Assembly: GCA_005765155.1 (NCBI GenBank)
Contig: VCCP01000001.1
Span: 5,952,001 to 6,016,000 of the forward strand
DNA: 64,000 nucleotides
Origin: Zelopaecilomyces penicillatus
Taxonomy: Eukaryota; Ascomycota; Sordariomycetes; Hypocreales; Pseudodiploosporaceae
Direction: 5' to 3'
Position 1 is the stretch's first letter, and each line of letters opens with the position of its first letter. The notes below the pieces were generated by a model. That model was not told the origin of the DNA. It saw only the letters and a list, made by a program, of their open reading frames with translations, and did no database searches. A program made the position numbers and the translations under genes. Positions 1-12,331 of this stretch are shown here, in pieces.

Positions 1-97
1 GCCGCGCCATCGACTGGCGACTGTTTTTTTTAAGTCTCTGTTCACTTTTGGGGGGTGGCGCGCGGAAACAGCTTGTGCGGGTCCCCAACTCACGAGG

Positions 98-2115
98 ATG
101 TCGCCCCACCGGGATATCGAACTCAACGCCTTCAATACCTACAAGCTCAAGGAGGAGTCGCTCACGCACGGGAGCTCCTACAGCATGCGTGAACCCGACT
201 ATGAAGACCGTGAGGAGCCTCGCTTCGGACGCATCATCAACAGCTTCAAGCGGGACCCCCACTCCATGTACTTTGGCAACATCGATGATCGCCAGCCCGA
301 TGGCTCTCATTATTATGACTTGCAGATGGCCGTCGCTGCCAATGCCTCCCATTCGGGGCTATCGAGAAAGTTGAAAGGGAGACATTTGCAGATGATTGCG
401 ATAGGAGGATCTATAGGTGCGCATCCGCTTCAACAACCTTGCCTAGTATATCAACCTTGTGCTGACCTCTTCCTCCCTTGCAATTAGGCACTGGTCTCTT
501 TGTGGCTTCTGGCAAGGCCTTGGCTGCTGGTGGGCCTGCATCTCTGCTCATTGCCTTCTCTATCGTAGGTTGCATGCTGTATTGTACATGTCAGGCACTT
601 GGAGAGCTCGCCGTCATCTATCCTCTTGCTGGATCATTCTCATCCTGGGCAACTCGTTTTCTTGACCCTTCCTGGGGCTTTGCCATGGGCTGGAAGTGAG
701 TGGCTTTCTTTCTTCTAGCAGGCCATATCTCTACATCTGTTTGTAATACTGACTCCTGCGTCCATAGTTACGCCATGCAATGGCTGACGATTCTTCCTCT
801 GGAGATTATTGCTGCGTCTCTAACCATTGGATACTGGGACAACACCATTACGAGGGCTATCTTCGTGACAATATTCATCCTTATAATCCTGGTAATCAAC
901 ATGTTTGGTGTCAAGGGCTATGGTGAGGCAGAATTTACATTCTCAATTATCAAAATCGTGGCTGTAATTGGTTTCATGTAAGTCACCAACCCCCTCCCCC
1001 ATTGACAAATTGCCACCTCACATCGTATCATTTCTTTATTAACCATTTACAGTCTTCTCGGAATCGTTCTCAATCTCGGCGGAACCCCAGATCGCGGCTA
1101 CATTGGCGGCGAGTTCTGGTACAAACCGGGCGCCTTCAACAACGGCTTCAAGGGGCTCTGCAGCGTTTTCGTTACCGCTGCCTTTTCATTCACGGGGACT
1201 GAACTCATTGGTCTCGCTGCCGCTGAAACGGCAAACCCTAGAAAGTCACTTCCTACGGCCATCAAGCAGGTGTTTTGGAGAATCACTCTCTTTTACATTG
1301 TTGCTTTGGCGTTGGTCGGCTTGCTCGTGCCGTACAACGACAAACGTTTAATGACTGGTGACAATGATGCGGATGCCAAGGCGTCGCCGTTTGTCATTGC
1401 CATCGAAGAGGCTGGAATTCAAGTTCTGCCCTCTGTCATGAATGCTGTCATCCTCCTGGCTGTTCTATCTGTTGGCAATTCAGCCGTCTTCGGTTCCTCT
1501 CGAACCCTTGCCGCCATGGCTAATCTGAACCAAGCTCCAAAGATTCTCGGTTATGTCGATCGGAGAGGCAGACCTCTAGTTGCCATCATGGTGGCTACGG
1601 CGGTTGGCCTTCTCGCATACCTCGCCGACTTGAAGCAGCAGAACAGTGTTCTTGACTGGTTACTTGCGATTTCAGGACTCTCTTCCGTTTTCACCTGGGC
1701 CTCCATCTGTCTTTGCCATATTCGATTCCGACGTACCTGGGCCGCCCGAGGAAGAAAGTTAACCGAGCTTCCCTTCCAATCCCAAGTCGGCATCACGGGC
1801 TCATATATCGGCCTTGTTCTCAACGTCAGCGTGCTTGCTGCGCAGTTCTGGGTCGGAGCCTTCCCCATCGATTGGGACCAGAAAACCACTAAACAAGTGG
1901 TACAGAGCTTCTTTCTTAAATGGATGGGCGGGCCCATTATCTTAACTTTTTACCTATCTCACAAACTGTATTACCGGACCTCCTATGTAAAGGTTCGAGA
2001 TATGGATGTCGATACAGGGCGTCGTGACTTCAACCTCCCCATTCTGGTCGCCCAGGAGCGGGAGGAACGTGCAGGATGGCCGCAGTGGAAGCGATTCTAC
2101 AAATTCTTGTGCTAA
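98..2115 (+). CDS. Amino-acid permease (YAT/GAP family)
   Basis: Integral membrane transporter expected to import amino acids with protons across the plasma membrane. Four exons: 98-416, 488-695, 768-977 and 1053-2115; introns of 71, 72 and 75 bases have GT/AG ends, and the sum gives 599 residues. The cytosolic N-terminus of about 95 residues is followed by the first helix motif GSIGTGLFVASGKAL, which is created by the first splice join. The family signature SFTGTELIGLAAAETANPRK follows in exon 4, and the protein ends in the usual aromatic-Leu-Cys (KFLC). About twelve hydrophobic segments are visible. The start is the first ATG in a frame that is open up to the first donor. The exact substrate cannot be read from sequence; a general or proline-type permease is equally possible. 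Confidence 0.93.
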
Positions 2116-3183
2116 AAGAAAAAAACAAAAAGCAAAACAAAGCAAAAAAGGAACGAAAGGAAGAGGGAGAGAGACACGGGGTTCATTTTGCTTGCTTCTT
2201 CCGCTTGGATGGGAACTTCCCTGTATTAGCACGTGGCTTTTTGTACTCAGTTGTCAATAGGCGACAATGATCTAGTGGGGGTTCATCTATTAACTCGAAT
2301 GGATGATGTGGGTTATGTCTTCAACAACAATGGTGGATTATAAGGCGTTCTCGGCGGAGGTAAATCAAGCGACACCGGGCCTTTTTTAGGCGGCGTTTTT
2401 GTATGATTTCTCTTGTTTGATTGATTCGAGTTGGCAGGTTTTTTTTTTTTTTTTTTTTGTAATACTGGGAAATCTCAATTAGTTTCCCAATGACTAGATG
2501 AGACAAGCCAGGAAGGACATGGTGGTCTGTTTTCTTTTCTCTTTTCTTCCGGAAGTGTAACAGGTGTATGTTATCATTATAGGATACATCCGACCAGCTC
2601 CGGCTGGCTTTGTAGCCTAGTATGATTTATGATTTACTTCATTCTGTTGAATTGAGCGGGCATTGTTGCATTTGCCGAAACACACACAGTGAGATCTTGG
2701 ACTGGACTTAAAATCAATTTTGAAGGCAACACGCTTCCCAGGCGTCTAGTAAAAACAAAGTATAGGTTGACCCTTTTAAGTCATCAAGAGATAGGCAAGA
2801 GTTTGCGAGTAGTCTATATTCACTTTCTTCCTAATAGAAACCTTGTAACAATCATGCGCCAATCCGCCAAACGTCAAATACGTATATAGTGATCATCTCA
2901 TTTCCAGACTCACATTTGTGCAGCCGGCTAATATAACAGCAATGGAATTTTCCTGGTCAACGTGAGATACAGATGAAGCAGCTCTGCCTCGCAAAGTACC
3001 CCGTCTCGGTTGTCCTATTCCGTAGTAGTATACACTGGAGGTGATTTGGTAAAAACAATGATAATCAGCTTAGAACAAACAAATATTTGTCCAATAAAGA
3101 AATCCCAACAGGCTGTCCAAACAAAATAACAGGAGAAAAGGGGCTCATGAATCATAAGCTTCATCTTGACATCAGCCATTTAC
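2116..3183. other. Convergent intergenic region
   Basis: This region lies between the stop codons of the permease and the NTF2-like gene, so it should hold both 3' UTRs. It contains a run of 20 T at 2439-2458. No coding frame or RNA gene could be supported. Confidence 0.6.
2439..2458 (+). repeat. Poly-T tract (20 nt)
   Basis: Uninterrupted run of T in the region downstream of the permease. It is a simple homopolymer of the kind common in fungal intergenic DNA. Confidence 0.95.
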
Positions 3184-4873
3184 CTAAAAGTCCCAGTTGA
3201 AGCTCTTTTGCGAAGAGTTTTGGTTCGGCTTTCGCGAAATTATTGGCTTGTGTGGCTCTGCCACATCATCTCCACCGTACAACCAGTGGCGGCCGGTGCC
3301 CTTCTTGCCTCCCATGCCATCGCCAGCAATATGGATGTGTGAATCATTTTGGGGCCTGCTTGATCGCAGCGTGTTCTCCTTTTGCGAAGTAGGTGATTCA
3401 TCAGCCAGCGACCAGTTGACATCCATCATCTTGACAGCCTTCTTGCGATTTTCAGGGACATGTTGGGTCCGCTGAACAGGGGCCGGAGAGTCGTCTGACA
3501 TGGTGAAGTGGGGCTCGAACTCTTTGCCACGACTCTTGATATTGGTGATATTGCCCAGAGCGCGATCGGGGGCGGCAGCAGTCTCATCCCGGCCAAATAT
3601 GTTGTCCTGGTATAGGACCTGACCCTCGTTGTGCCCCACTCCCTTTTGCCTCGTGGCAATGCGCTGCTGACTAGGAGGCAACTCACCATCATCCTGGAGT
3701 TCAAAGTGTTTTTCAGCATCACGACGCGACTTGCCTAAAGGCAGGTCCTTGGTCTCCGCCGTGCTAGACTCCATGCTCCAGTGAGTAGGCTCGCTGGGAC
3801 GCATGCCCCTGGACGGCTTGGATTTGGCGGGAGTGACGAAGTCCTCAAACGACCATTGGCTGTCATGCTTTGACTTGGGCTTCTGATCAAACGGAACGCC
3901 TGGCTCCGGCGCATGATTGGGGTCGGAACCATCAACAAAATCAAAATGCTTGAACTTCGAGGGATCTGCGCGAATGTATGTATTGCTCTTCTCGGTGGGA
4001 GAGTCAACCTCGTCCACATCCTGCTGGCCGTTGAAGATGCGGCTTGGCTGATGGTTTTTGCCTTGCCCAACCTTGCTTGGTGACATGGAACGTTGGTAAT
4101 CATAATCGCCGCCATGGGTAGGCTCGTCGCCCAGAATATCTGCGAAAGAGCGTTGCTGAGGCTTTTGTCCTGCATAAGGCGAAATCACAGGCGCAGGCTC
4201 GAGGGATTCCCTGTCCTCTCGGCTACCAAAGAGATGGAGAGATGCGTGGGGATCTCGAGAGGCGTGTGTCGATTTGCCACGGGTATGGAGGATTGCCTCA
4301 TTATGGCTCGGGGCCCGCACAGGCACATGGCCGCTTGACTTGAGACAGGACTGAATCAGGGTGAGCTGCTCTCGGCTGTCCCTGATAGGCCAGTTACGAC
4401 CACTCTTGCCAATGATCTCAAGCTGCTTCAGCAGTGAGCCTTGATCCCACTGGAGCCTGATTTGGGCAATCTTGCCGTTGTCATCAAAAGTGACTATATG
4501 CAGCTATGGAGCCGTAGAGTCAGATTAGCATGTGTGGGCAATAACAAAGCAACTTCGAGGATTAACGTACAATTGGCAAATAAGCTACACGATCAGACAG
4601 AAAGTTGTCATCAAGACCGGGCAAGTAAACGCCGCCACTAGTCTGGAACTCTAGGCCGGTATCTACTTCAACAGCGATAACGCTCTGGCCGTCAATGAGG
4701 TTGATTATCTCTTCCTTCTTTTTTTTGACTTGCTTTTGTAGGCTGTTGAGGTGCTTGATGATATCAGTTGCCCCAGCAAACGACGTAGTTGTGGTCACAT
4801 AGTGAAGAGATGCCTTGTCAGCCAGCAACGACGAGTTTGGCGCAGCCAGAAACTGCTTGTAGGTGGCAGCCAT
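3184..4873 (-). CDS. NTF2-like domain protein with disordered tail
   Basis: Two exons on the minus strand: 4571-4873 and 3184-4503, with a 67-base intron (4504-4570) carrying a GTACGT donor, a CTAAT branch site and a CATAG acceptor; 540 residues. The first 130 or so residues resemble an NTF2-like fold (for example LHYVTTTTSFAGATDIIKHL, then a lysine-rich helix, then strands ending VTFDDNGKIAQIRLQWDQG). The remainder is low-complexity, rich in S, P, K, D and Q, and ends in a short ordered-looking motif (KSFNWDF). This looks like a conserved but uncharacterised protein of filamentous fungi. The scaffold or binding role is inference and no enzymatic residues are evident. An in-frame upstream ATG at 4933 would add a hydrophobic leader; the ATG at 4873 is preferred because NTF2-like proteins are soluble and the ordered domain begins just after it. 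Confidence 0.8.
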
Positions 4874-7727
4874 GGCGCGAGGGTGGTGAAAACCGAGGAG
4901 CGTGACGAAGAATAAGAGATTGAAGAGTGACAATGGCGAGCGGTTGTTGATTCACACAATATGAAGAAGGCTGTCGAGAAAGTTTTGCCAGAGCAACGGA
5001 AACGGGAAAAGAAACACACACAAGGCGAGTACAGAGATAACCAGGAGGAAGGAAGTTGATGCAGCAGAAGTAGAAGTAGAAGAGGGACACCGAAGCTGCA
5101 AGAGTGACAGAGAGCAGAGCCAAAAACTGCAGGACAAGAAAAGTAAGTAGAAGCGGACGAGTCAAGGGAGGAAGAAGGAGGGAAGAAGAGGCGAGGAAAA
5201 ACAAATGGAAGGTTGGCCAAAACAGATTCGCGCTGCAATCGTGGAGGCGGCGGGTGGAGGGAGGGGCGTTTGGTCGGTCCTTCCATACCTGGACCTCTTC
5301 ATCTACAGGTGCATCTCACTACTGCACTGTGGCCAGCGGCGGGGTGCGCTCACACCCTGGACTGCCGTAAATGAAAGGACGACGCCGACTACAGCAGGCC
5401 AGCAGGGGGCGGCAGAGCCCCAGCAGTGGAATTGACAGTGCCTACGCCTACAGTACAGCGTCTGGGTGTTTGTGTACCCTATCAAGCCCATCCAGGTAGG
5501 TGTATCCGCACTCCGTACATTGTTACGAAATACAGGGCATATCTCATGGAGCACGGGTTACGAGTGGTGGGTTTTAGATACACGATGAGGCCTGTACTCC
5601 GTATGTACGTGTATGGGGGATGTCTGGGGATGGATAGGAGGGGGGCACAGCCTTGGCACGGAGCATTGGGACATGGAGCATAGAAACATTGGAGCATGGA
5701 GCGTGGGCACGGCCAAACTGTTGCTGCAGCAGGGAGAGAGCGCATTCCTGCCGAGAGACTCGACAAGGCAGCAAACGCGGGTCTAGAGAATGCTGTTTTT
5801 GAGCCAAGACGCGTCTAGCCCGCTTCTCTGATGTGAATCTGTGTCTTTTGTTGTTTCTGGCGCCTCTCCCCCAATTCTGCAGAGTGCTGCATATCCACGA
5901 ACCGTTGCCACGGTGCTGCTTGTCATGCACCTGCGAGGGGCTCACTCCCACGTGCCTCACCCACTGTCTGTCAATACCTACACTGTAGGTTGGGTACCTG
6001 TATCTTAGTACCTAGGCGAGGTACAGAATACAACTGTCGATTGTGTCCAAACCTCCATGCTGCAAGCGAGGTCCAGGCAAGTCGTGGAAACAACCCAATA
6101 AACTAATTGAGTAAGCCAGTTCGACCGATCAAGATAATCATTTACATTGCAGCAATGGTGGCATTAGGTGAGCGAAGGAAGTATTTGAACCGAGGGGCCT
6201 ACCCAGCAAGTTGACACGGAACTCAGCGCCGTCTATGCAATCGGTGTCTGATTTACGGCGGCATTATTTGTTCATGCATTCAGACGGCAACCATTCATGG
6301 AGGTAACAACCATGGACTGTGCTTATCCATTTCCTGGCCAGCCAATGCACGAACGCCCGATTTTAGAGTCAACCTACAATTCGGATAAATTTACGGGCCC
6401 CTTTATCCGTTTGTCCTAGCCTCATGTCCAAATATTATCTATCAGCTTACATCGCTCTCTGTCTGTCACCTCGATTCGAGGCAGCAAAACTCCAATCACA
6501 AGTATTGGGTACGAGGCATCCGCCCGTTGGGTTTTTTCCAGCCCTGCTAACCTGTTTTGCAGTTCTGCTGCACTTCTATCGAGGAAACAGATCCACCGTG
6601 TTTCACCCTCCTTGCACCCTGTCCGGGCTATCCGAGTTGGGACATCCATATGGAGTACCCAAGCAAGGTACCTGTACGCTGTTAGCTTGGACGAAAGCTC
6701 TCCTATTGTTAGCCCCCAACGCTTGCAGCTTAGGTGTCGTGTTCCTGGAGAAAATGTCACCAACGAACAGCAAGCAGTAGCTTTAGTAGGATGGAAATCA
6801 AGCCCTTGAGACCGCCAACTGCCTGCCCCTGGATTAGGTGCCTTAGTATGCAACTTGCAAGCCTCCACCAACTACTAGTAGGTAGGGTAGCGGCGATAAA
6901 GAGCATCGCATATCTGTACACCCTCCTGGCTATACAAACGACCTCGACCTCTAGTGATCTTCTAACAGTAATGAGAACAATTACTTACAAGGCCATATTT
7001 GCCTGCAAAAAGGCAAGTCTCTCGCAAAAAAAAAAAAAAAAAAAAAAGCCTGAACGTAAGTAATGTGTCACACGACTTGTTTGACTATTCAATAGATACC
7101 TGGGTGGGTAGGTAGGTGGTACAGCCAGACTGAGCATTCCGGTGCTGACCTTGGTCGACTTTCTTTATGGGTCCCAACAGCTTTCAGTGAGGCACGAGTA
7201 ATATACAGCTTCATCTCAAATAGCACGAACGATACCACAGAAACTGAATGATCAGACGGCTACTTCATAAATCACCAATCAACAATTGGTTGCATTCCAA
7301 CAGCCTTGTTATTTCCTACAATTTGTAAGTTGGCCTTTCAAAGCTTGTCGGGAAAGACTCAGCACTTTGGCCTATCACAAGCCACAGCCTGCTTGACGTG
7401 GCTGTTCAGCCGCAATCAAATGTGGCGCCACAGCGCGACGTTGCCAGACGCGGGTTCATCCACATGCTGACGCAGTCCACCTAGCACCAATTATTACGAC
7501 GACTGCTAGGCAGACTATCTGTATCAATATTCGTGGTTTGAACACCTCGACAGCTCGAGCCTCCGTCACACAGCATCCATCCCCGCCCAGCAACACCAAA
7601 GCTAGCTGTCAAGAGCCACGCGCGGCCCGAGACATCCCAGGCGAGTGCAGAGAGCACAGTACATTGTTCTATCTTCCCACCGACCGATTTGCTTCATGAC
7701 CTTCTCCCGAGCTGGACCACCGACAAG
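4874..7727. other. Divergent intergenic region (2.85 kb)
   Basis: This region separates two divergent genes, so it should contain the promoters of the NTF2-like gene and of VPS10. The side near 4900-5280 is strongly purine-rich on the plus strand. Several GGTACCTA/TACCTAGG-like short palindromic stretches occur around 5990-6030 and 7100. A run of 22 A lies at 7026-7047. Short open frames here have no family features and are not annotated. Confidence 0.6.
7026..7047 (+). repeat. Poly-A tract (22 nt)
   Basis: Uninterrupted A run about 680 bases upstream of the VPS10 start codon. Homopolymeric dA:dT tracts often lie in nucleosome-depleted fungal promoters; that role is inference here. Confidence 0.95.
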
Positions 7728-10700
7728 ATGAGGCCCCTGGCCATTGCAGCGCCGTCATGGCATCTTCTGCTGCTGTGTCTGCTACTGGCGCTGGTTGTCG
7801 CCAAGGATGAGCCGAAGCTATCAGTCACCAAGTTCGACAAACCCCCTCTCGGCCTCAGCTATTTCGAAGATAGCGATGTCATCATGTTCCACGACGTTCA
7901 AGAAGGCAACATCTACCGATCGAGCAATGCTGGTGCTAAATGGGTAAAGGTCGATTCGATCCCTGAAGGCAAGGCACTCGGCCTATTCTTGCATAGATTC
8001 GACTCGAAAACCGCCTTCATCGTGACCAAAGGCCACTCACATTTTAAGACTGGAGATCGAGGAGAGAGCTGGGCAAAGTTCGACACTGGTGTCTCCCCCA
8101 GCCGATTCCAGCCGGATGTTTTCATCTTTCATGCCGAAGACCCCGATCGAATCATCTTCAACGGCATGAATTGCGATGGCATATTCTGTGACGAACAAGC
8201 CTCCTACACGACAGATGGATTCAAGAAGACCAAGCTGCTGCGCAGCTTCACATCCGGCTGCTGGTGGGCAAAGTCATCCAAAGAATTCACCACCGGTGAC
8301 ACAAACCACGATAAAAACAGAGTACTTTGCATAATCAAAGACCCTTTCTCGCTGTTCAAGGAGGATCAAAGACTTGTCATCTCCGATGACTTCTTCGCCG
8401 TCGTGGACAAGAAAATCCAAGAGTTTGAGCCCAACATGGATACGAACAAGGGAGTTGCCGGAGTCGTCAATATGGCTATCATAAAAAAGTATCTTTTAGT
8501 CGCGACATCGTCGCCTAAGAGCGACGAGATGGCCCTGTACATCAGCGATGACACTCTCAAGTGGCACCGTGCGATGATCCCCACCAACGACAAGCATGAC
8601 CATTCCCACCAGATTAATCAAGGGGCGTATACCATTCTGGAAAGCACCAATTACAGTATTCAGATGGATGTCATGACGTCTCATCCTTCAAACCCAATGG
8701 GTGTATTGTTCACTAGCAACTCTAATGGAACATATTTCACCGAGAACGTTGCATACACAAACCGCAACGTAAAGGGCAATGTTGATTTTGAGAAGATAAG
8801 TAATATCCAGGGTATATTCATGGTCAATGTCGTCGAGAATGGCCATGAAGTTGAGAAGAAAGGAAAGAGCAAGATCATTATCAGCCAGATTTCCTTTGAT
8901 GACGGTAGGACCTTTGAGCCTATCAAGGCCGGCGATGACCGACTGCATCTGCACTCTGTTACAGAACTTGATAATATCGGCAGAGTATTTTCTAGTCCTT
9001 CACCGGGCCTAGTCATGGGAAATGGAAACACGGGCAAGGCTTTAGAAAAGTTTGCGGATGCGAATCTATATGTCTCAGACAATGCCGGCTTAACGTGGAG
9101 AGAAGCTCTGAAAGGACCTCACAAATATGAGTTTGGCGATTCTGGCTCTATTTTGGTTGCAGTGAAAGACTCGCGCAAATCCGACATCACCGAGTTCTCC
9201 TATTCTTTGGATCATGGCGAGAAATGGACATCAGTTGCCCTACCGGAAAAGCTCAGCATCAAGCCCGACCTCTTGACAACAACACTGGACACAACGAGTC
9301 TCAAATTTCTGCTCCTTGGTGAAAATAAGGGAATTTACTACATGATTGCAATCGATTTTGAGGAGTTGGGAAAGAAAACATGCGAAGACGCAGACATGGA
9401 GGACTGGCATGCACGGGTGGACAGCGATGGAAAGCCCACTTGCATTATGGGCCACAAGCAAACCTACCGCCGCCGTAAGAAGTCAGCCGACTGCTTCATC
9501 AAGAGCAACTTCAAAGATCCTGTTCCCAAAATTGAGGACTGTGAGTGCTCAGATGTTGACTTCGAATGTGACTATAATTTCCAGAGAGATCCGGAGGACA
9601 AGACAAAGTGTAAGCAGGCAGGGCGTATTCCGACGCCAGACGGTGCCTGCAAGAAATCAGAGGATTCATTCAAAGGCTCATCTGGCTGGAGACTCATCCC
9701 TGGCAACACCTGCAAACGGAAGAAAGGCGAGCAGAAGGATGACAAGGTGGACAGAAAGTGTTCGGAAGGGGGAACCTCTAAACCAGCACCTCCGGCCAGT
9801 GGAGAGGTTTCGAGTACCGAATTTACTTTTGAGACCGATCTTAAAGATTTGCAAAAGATATATCTTGAACGGGGTGATGCTAGTGAAGCAGATGACGAAA
9901 CTATCATTGCAAGACCAGCTGAGCATGAAGGAAGAAATCGGATGAAAATTGAGCACCGACTATGGCTCTCCAAAGATCACGGCAAAAAATGGAAAGTCAT
10001 TCTTGAAGGCGAAAAAATCGAGGGCATTTATCCCCACCAGTATTTCAAGGACGTCGTCTACTTTACCACCAAGGGCGAAAAGGTCATATACTCGATGGAT
10101 CGAGGCCAGACTTTCCACAGTTTCAAGGCCCCTACTCCCGCCAACGGCTCACCGTTGAATTTTCACCCGGACAAGAAAGACTGGCTGATCTGGATGGGTA
10201 AATCTTGCGATAAGATTGGGGGTGACGAATCATGTTACCCGCAAGCCTCCATCTCAACAGATCGAGGTGATCACTGGACCACATTGCTACGGTACGCTGA
10301 GCGATGCGAGTTCACTGGACACTCAGCATACAAGTTTCGCACTATCAAGCAAGTGGTTTGTTTGGCTAGGGAGCAGGAAAGAAAGGATGCTGCACTGACA
10401 ATCATGTCAAGCGATGACTTCTTCAAAGACGACAAGATGGTTTTCAAAGATTCAATCACTAATTTTGCAACCATGAGCGAGTTTATCGTTGTGGCTGGCA
10501 CAGACAAAAAGGACGGCAATATGCATGCTCTTACCAGTCTGGATGGCAAGCATTTTGAAAAGGCACGTTTTCCCTACAACTTCCACGAGGGTCACGAGAA
10601 CGAGTATACCGTGCTTGACAGTTCGACCCATGCTGTGAACTTGTTTGTCCGAACCGAAGGTGGTGCAGACAGGCAGTTTGGTTCCATCATCAAGAGCAAC

Positions 10701-12331
10701 TCCAACGGCACGTCCTATGTTCTCAGTGCTTCCAATGTCAACTGTAACGAGGAGACGTACGTTGATTTTGAAAAAGTATCCGGGCTGGAGGGTGTCACTC
10801 TAATCAACGTAGTCACCAACACCAAGAAGGGAGAAAAGACCAAAAGACTGCAGACGAAGATTTCTCACAACGATGGCTCCGAATGGGGTTATCTTGCGCC
10901 CCCCTCCAAGGATGTGGAAGGGAAATCGTTTAAATGCAGTTCTTCAAAGGGAGATGAGGCGTGTGCTCTGCATCTTCACCACTACACGGAGCGTGACGAC
11001 ACAAGAAGAACCTTTGCAGCAGACACTGCCGTTGGCCTCTTGTTTGGCATTGGCAATGTAGGCTCAACCTTGGGCAATATGAAGGATGCAGACACCTTCA
11101 TGACGACAGATGGTGGCATTACTTGGACAAACGTAAAAAAGGGACACTGGACATGGCAGTATGGTGACCAAGGTTCCATCATCGTTCTCGTCAAAAGGGC
11201 GACTCGTGGAAACCCTGTCAAGACGGACAGTGTGTCATATTCCGTTGACGAGGGAAAGACATGGAAGGACTACAAGTTTACCGACTCTCAAGTGACTGTT
11301 ATGGATATAACAACGCTGAAATCTGGCACATCGCGAAATTTCCTTGTGTGGTGCAAGTCGGACAAAGGCAAACTCTTTTCTGTCAACTTGGACTTTTCTG
11401 GCTTGGCAGACAAGCCCTGCAAGTTTGACAAGAAGGGAGACTCTGACTATTATCTTTGGTCACCCAAACACCCTCTTCAAAACGATGATTGCTTGTTTGG
11501 TCATGTGGCCAAGTACTTGCGCAAGAAAACAGATCGCAAGTGTTACAATAAGCAAAATCTTCAAAGACTCTATGAGCATGAAGACTGCGACTGCAGCCGC
11601 AGAGACTATGAATGGTAGGTAGTAGCGCCCTGTGTTTTGGATGTCTTTGGCCATCACATTATGACTTTGTTAGGCTAACGAATTTGACATTTTATAGTGA
11701 TTACAACTTCGAGCTCGATAATCATGGGCAGTGTCTGCTAGTGCAGGGTCTCAAACCCGTGTCAGGGCAGGAATGGTGCTCCAAGAATCCCAACGCAACT
11801 TCATGGTTTGAGCCCACAGGCTACCGTAGAGTCCCCTTGTCGACTTGCAAGGGTGGAAAGCAGCTAGACCAGACGTCAGAGGAGCATGACTGTGATGGCC
11901 ACCATGAGGTCCGGAAGAAGAAGGGAACATCGGGTGTGGCTATCTTTTTCGCAGTCGTGATACCGTTTGGACTGGCCGCAGCGGTGGGTTGGTATGTGCA
12001 CAAGAATTGGAACGGCAAGTTTGGGCAGATCCGCCTGGGAGAGAACTCGTCGACCTTTGACAGCTCGCAACCCTGGATCAAATATCCAGTAATTGCCATT
12101 TCAGCAGTAGCCGCGCTTGTAACAGCACTGCCTCTGGTTGGTGCCAGTCTCTGGCGTCTGGCCACCAGCTCCTACGAAAGAGCCGGTGGAGAGCGGGGCC
12201 GAAGCTGGATTTCGGGCGGAGCACGTAGGTTCACAACGCGTGATAGCTTCGCACGAGGGCAGGGCGACTATGCCATTGTGGATGATGATGAGGGCGAACT
12301 GCTTGGCGAGGAGAGCGACGAGGAGGTGTAA
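7728..12331 (+). CDS. VPS10: Vacuolar protein sorting receptor Vps10 (sortilin)
   Basis: Type I membrane receptor that binds soluble vacuolar hydrolases such as carboxypeptidase Y in the late Golgi, delivers them to the prevacuolar compartment and is recycled by retromer. Two exons, 7728-11614 and 11698-12331, are joined across an 83-base intron; the splice creates a Cys codon that completes a CDYNFE motif found also in the first repeat. The product is 1506 residues, normal for fungal Vps10. Visible parts: a signal peptide (about residues 1-24), two VPS10 beta-propeller domains with Asp-box repeats (for example SDNAGLTW, STDRGDHW, TTDGGITW), each followed by a Cys-rich 10CC module (around 550-660 and 1228-1350), a transmembrane helix at about 1374-1396, a second hydrophobic segment at about 1422-1448, and an acidic cytosolic tail. 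The ATG at 7728 is the first in-frame ATG ahead of the signal peptide. Confidence 0.97.
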
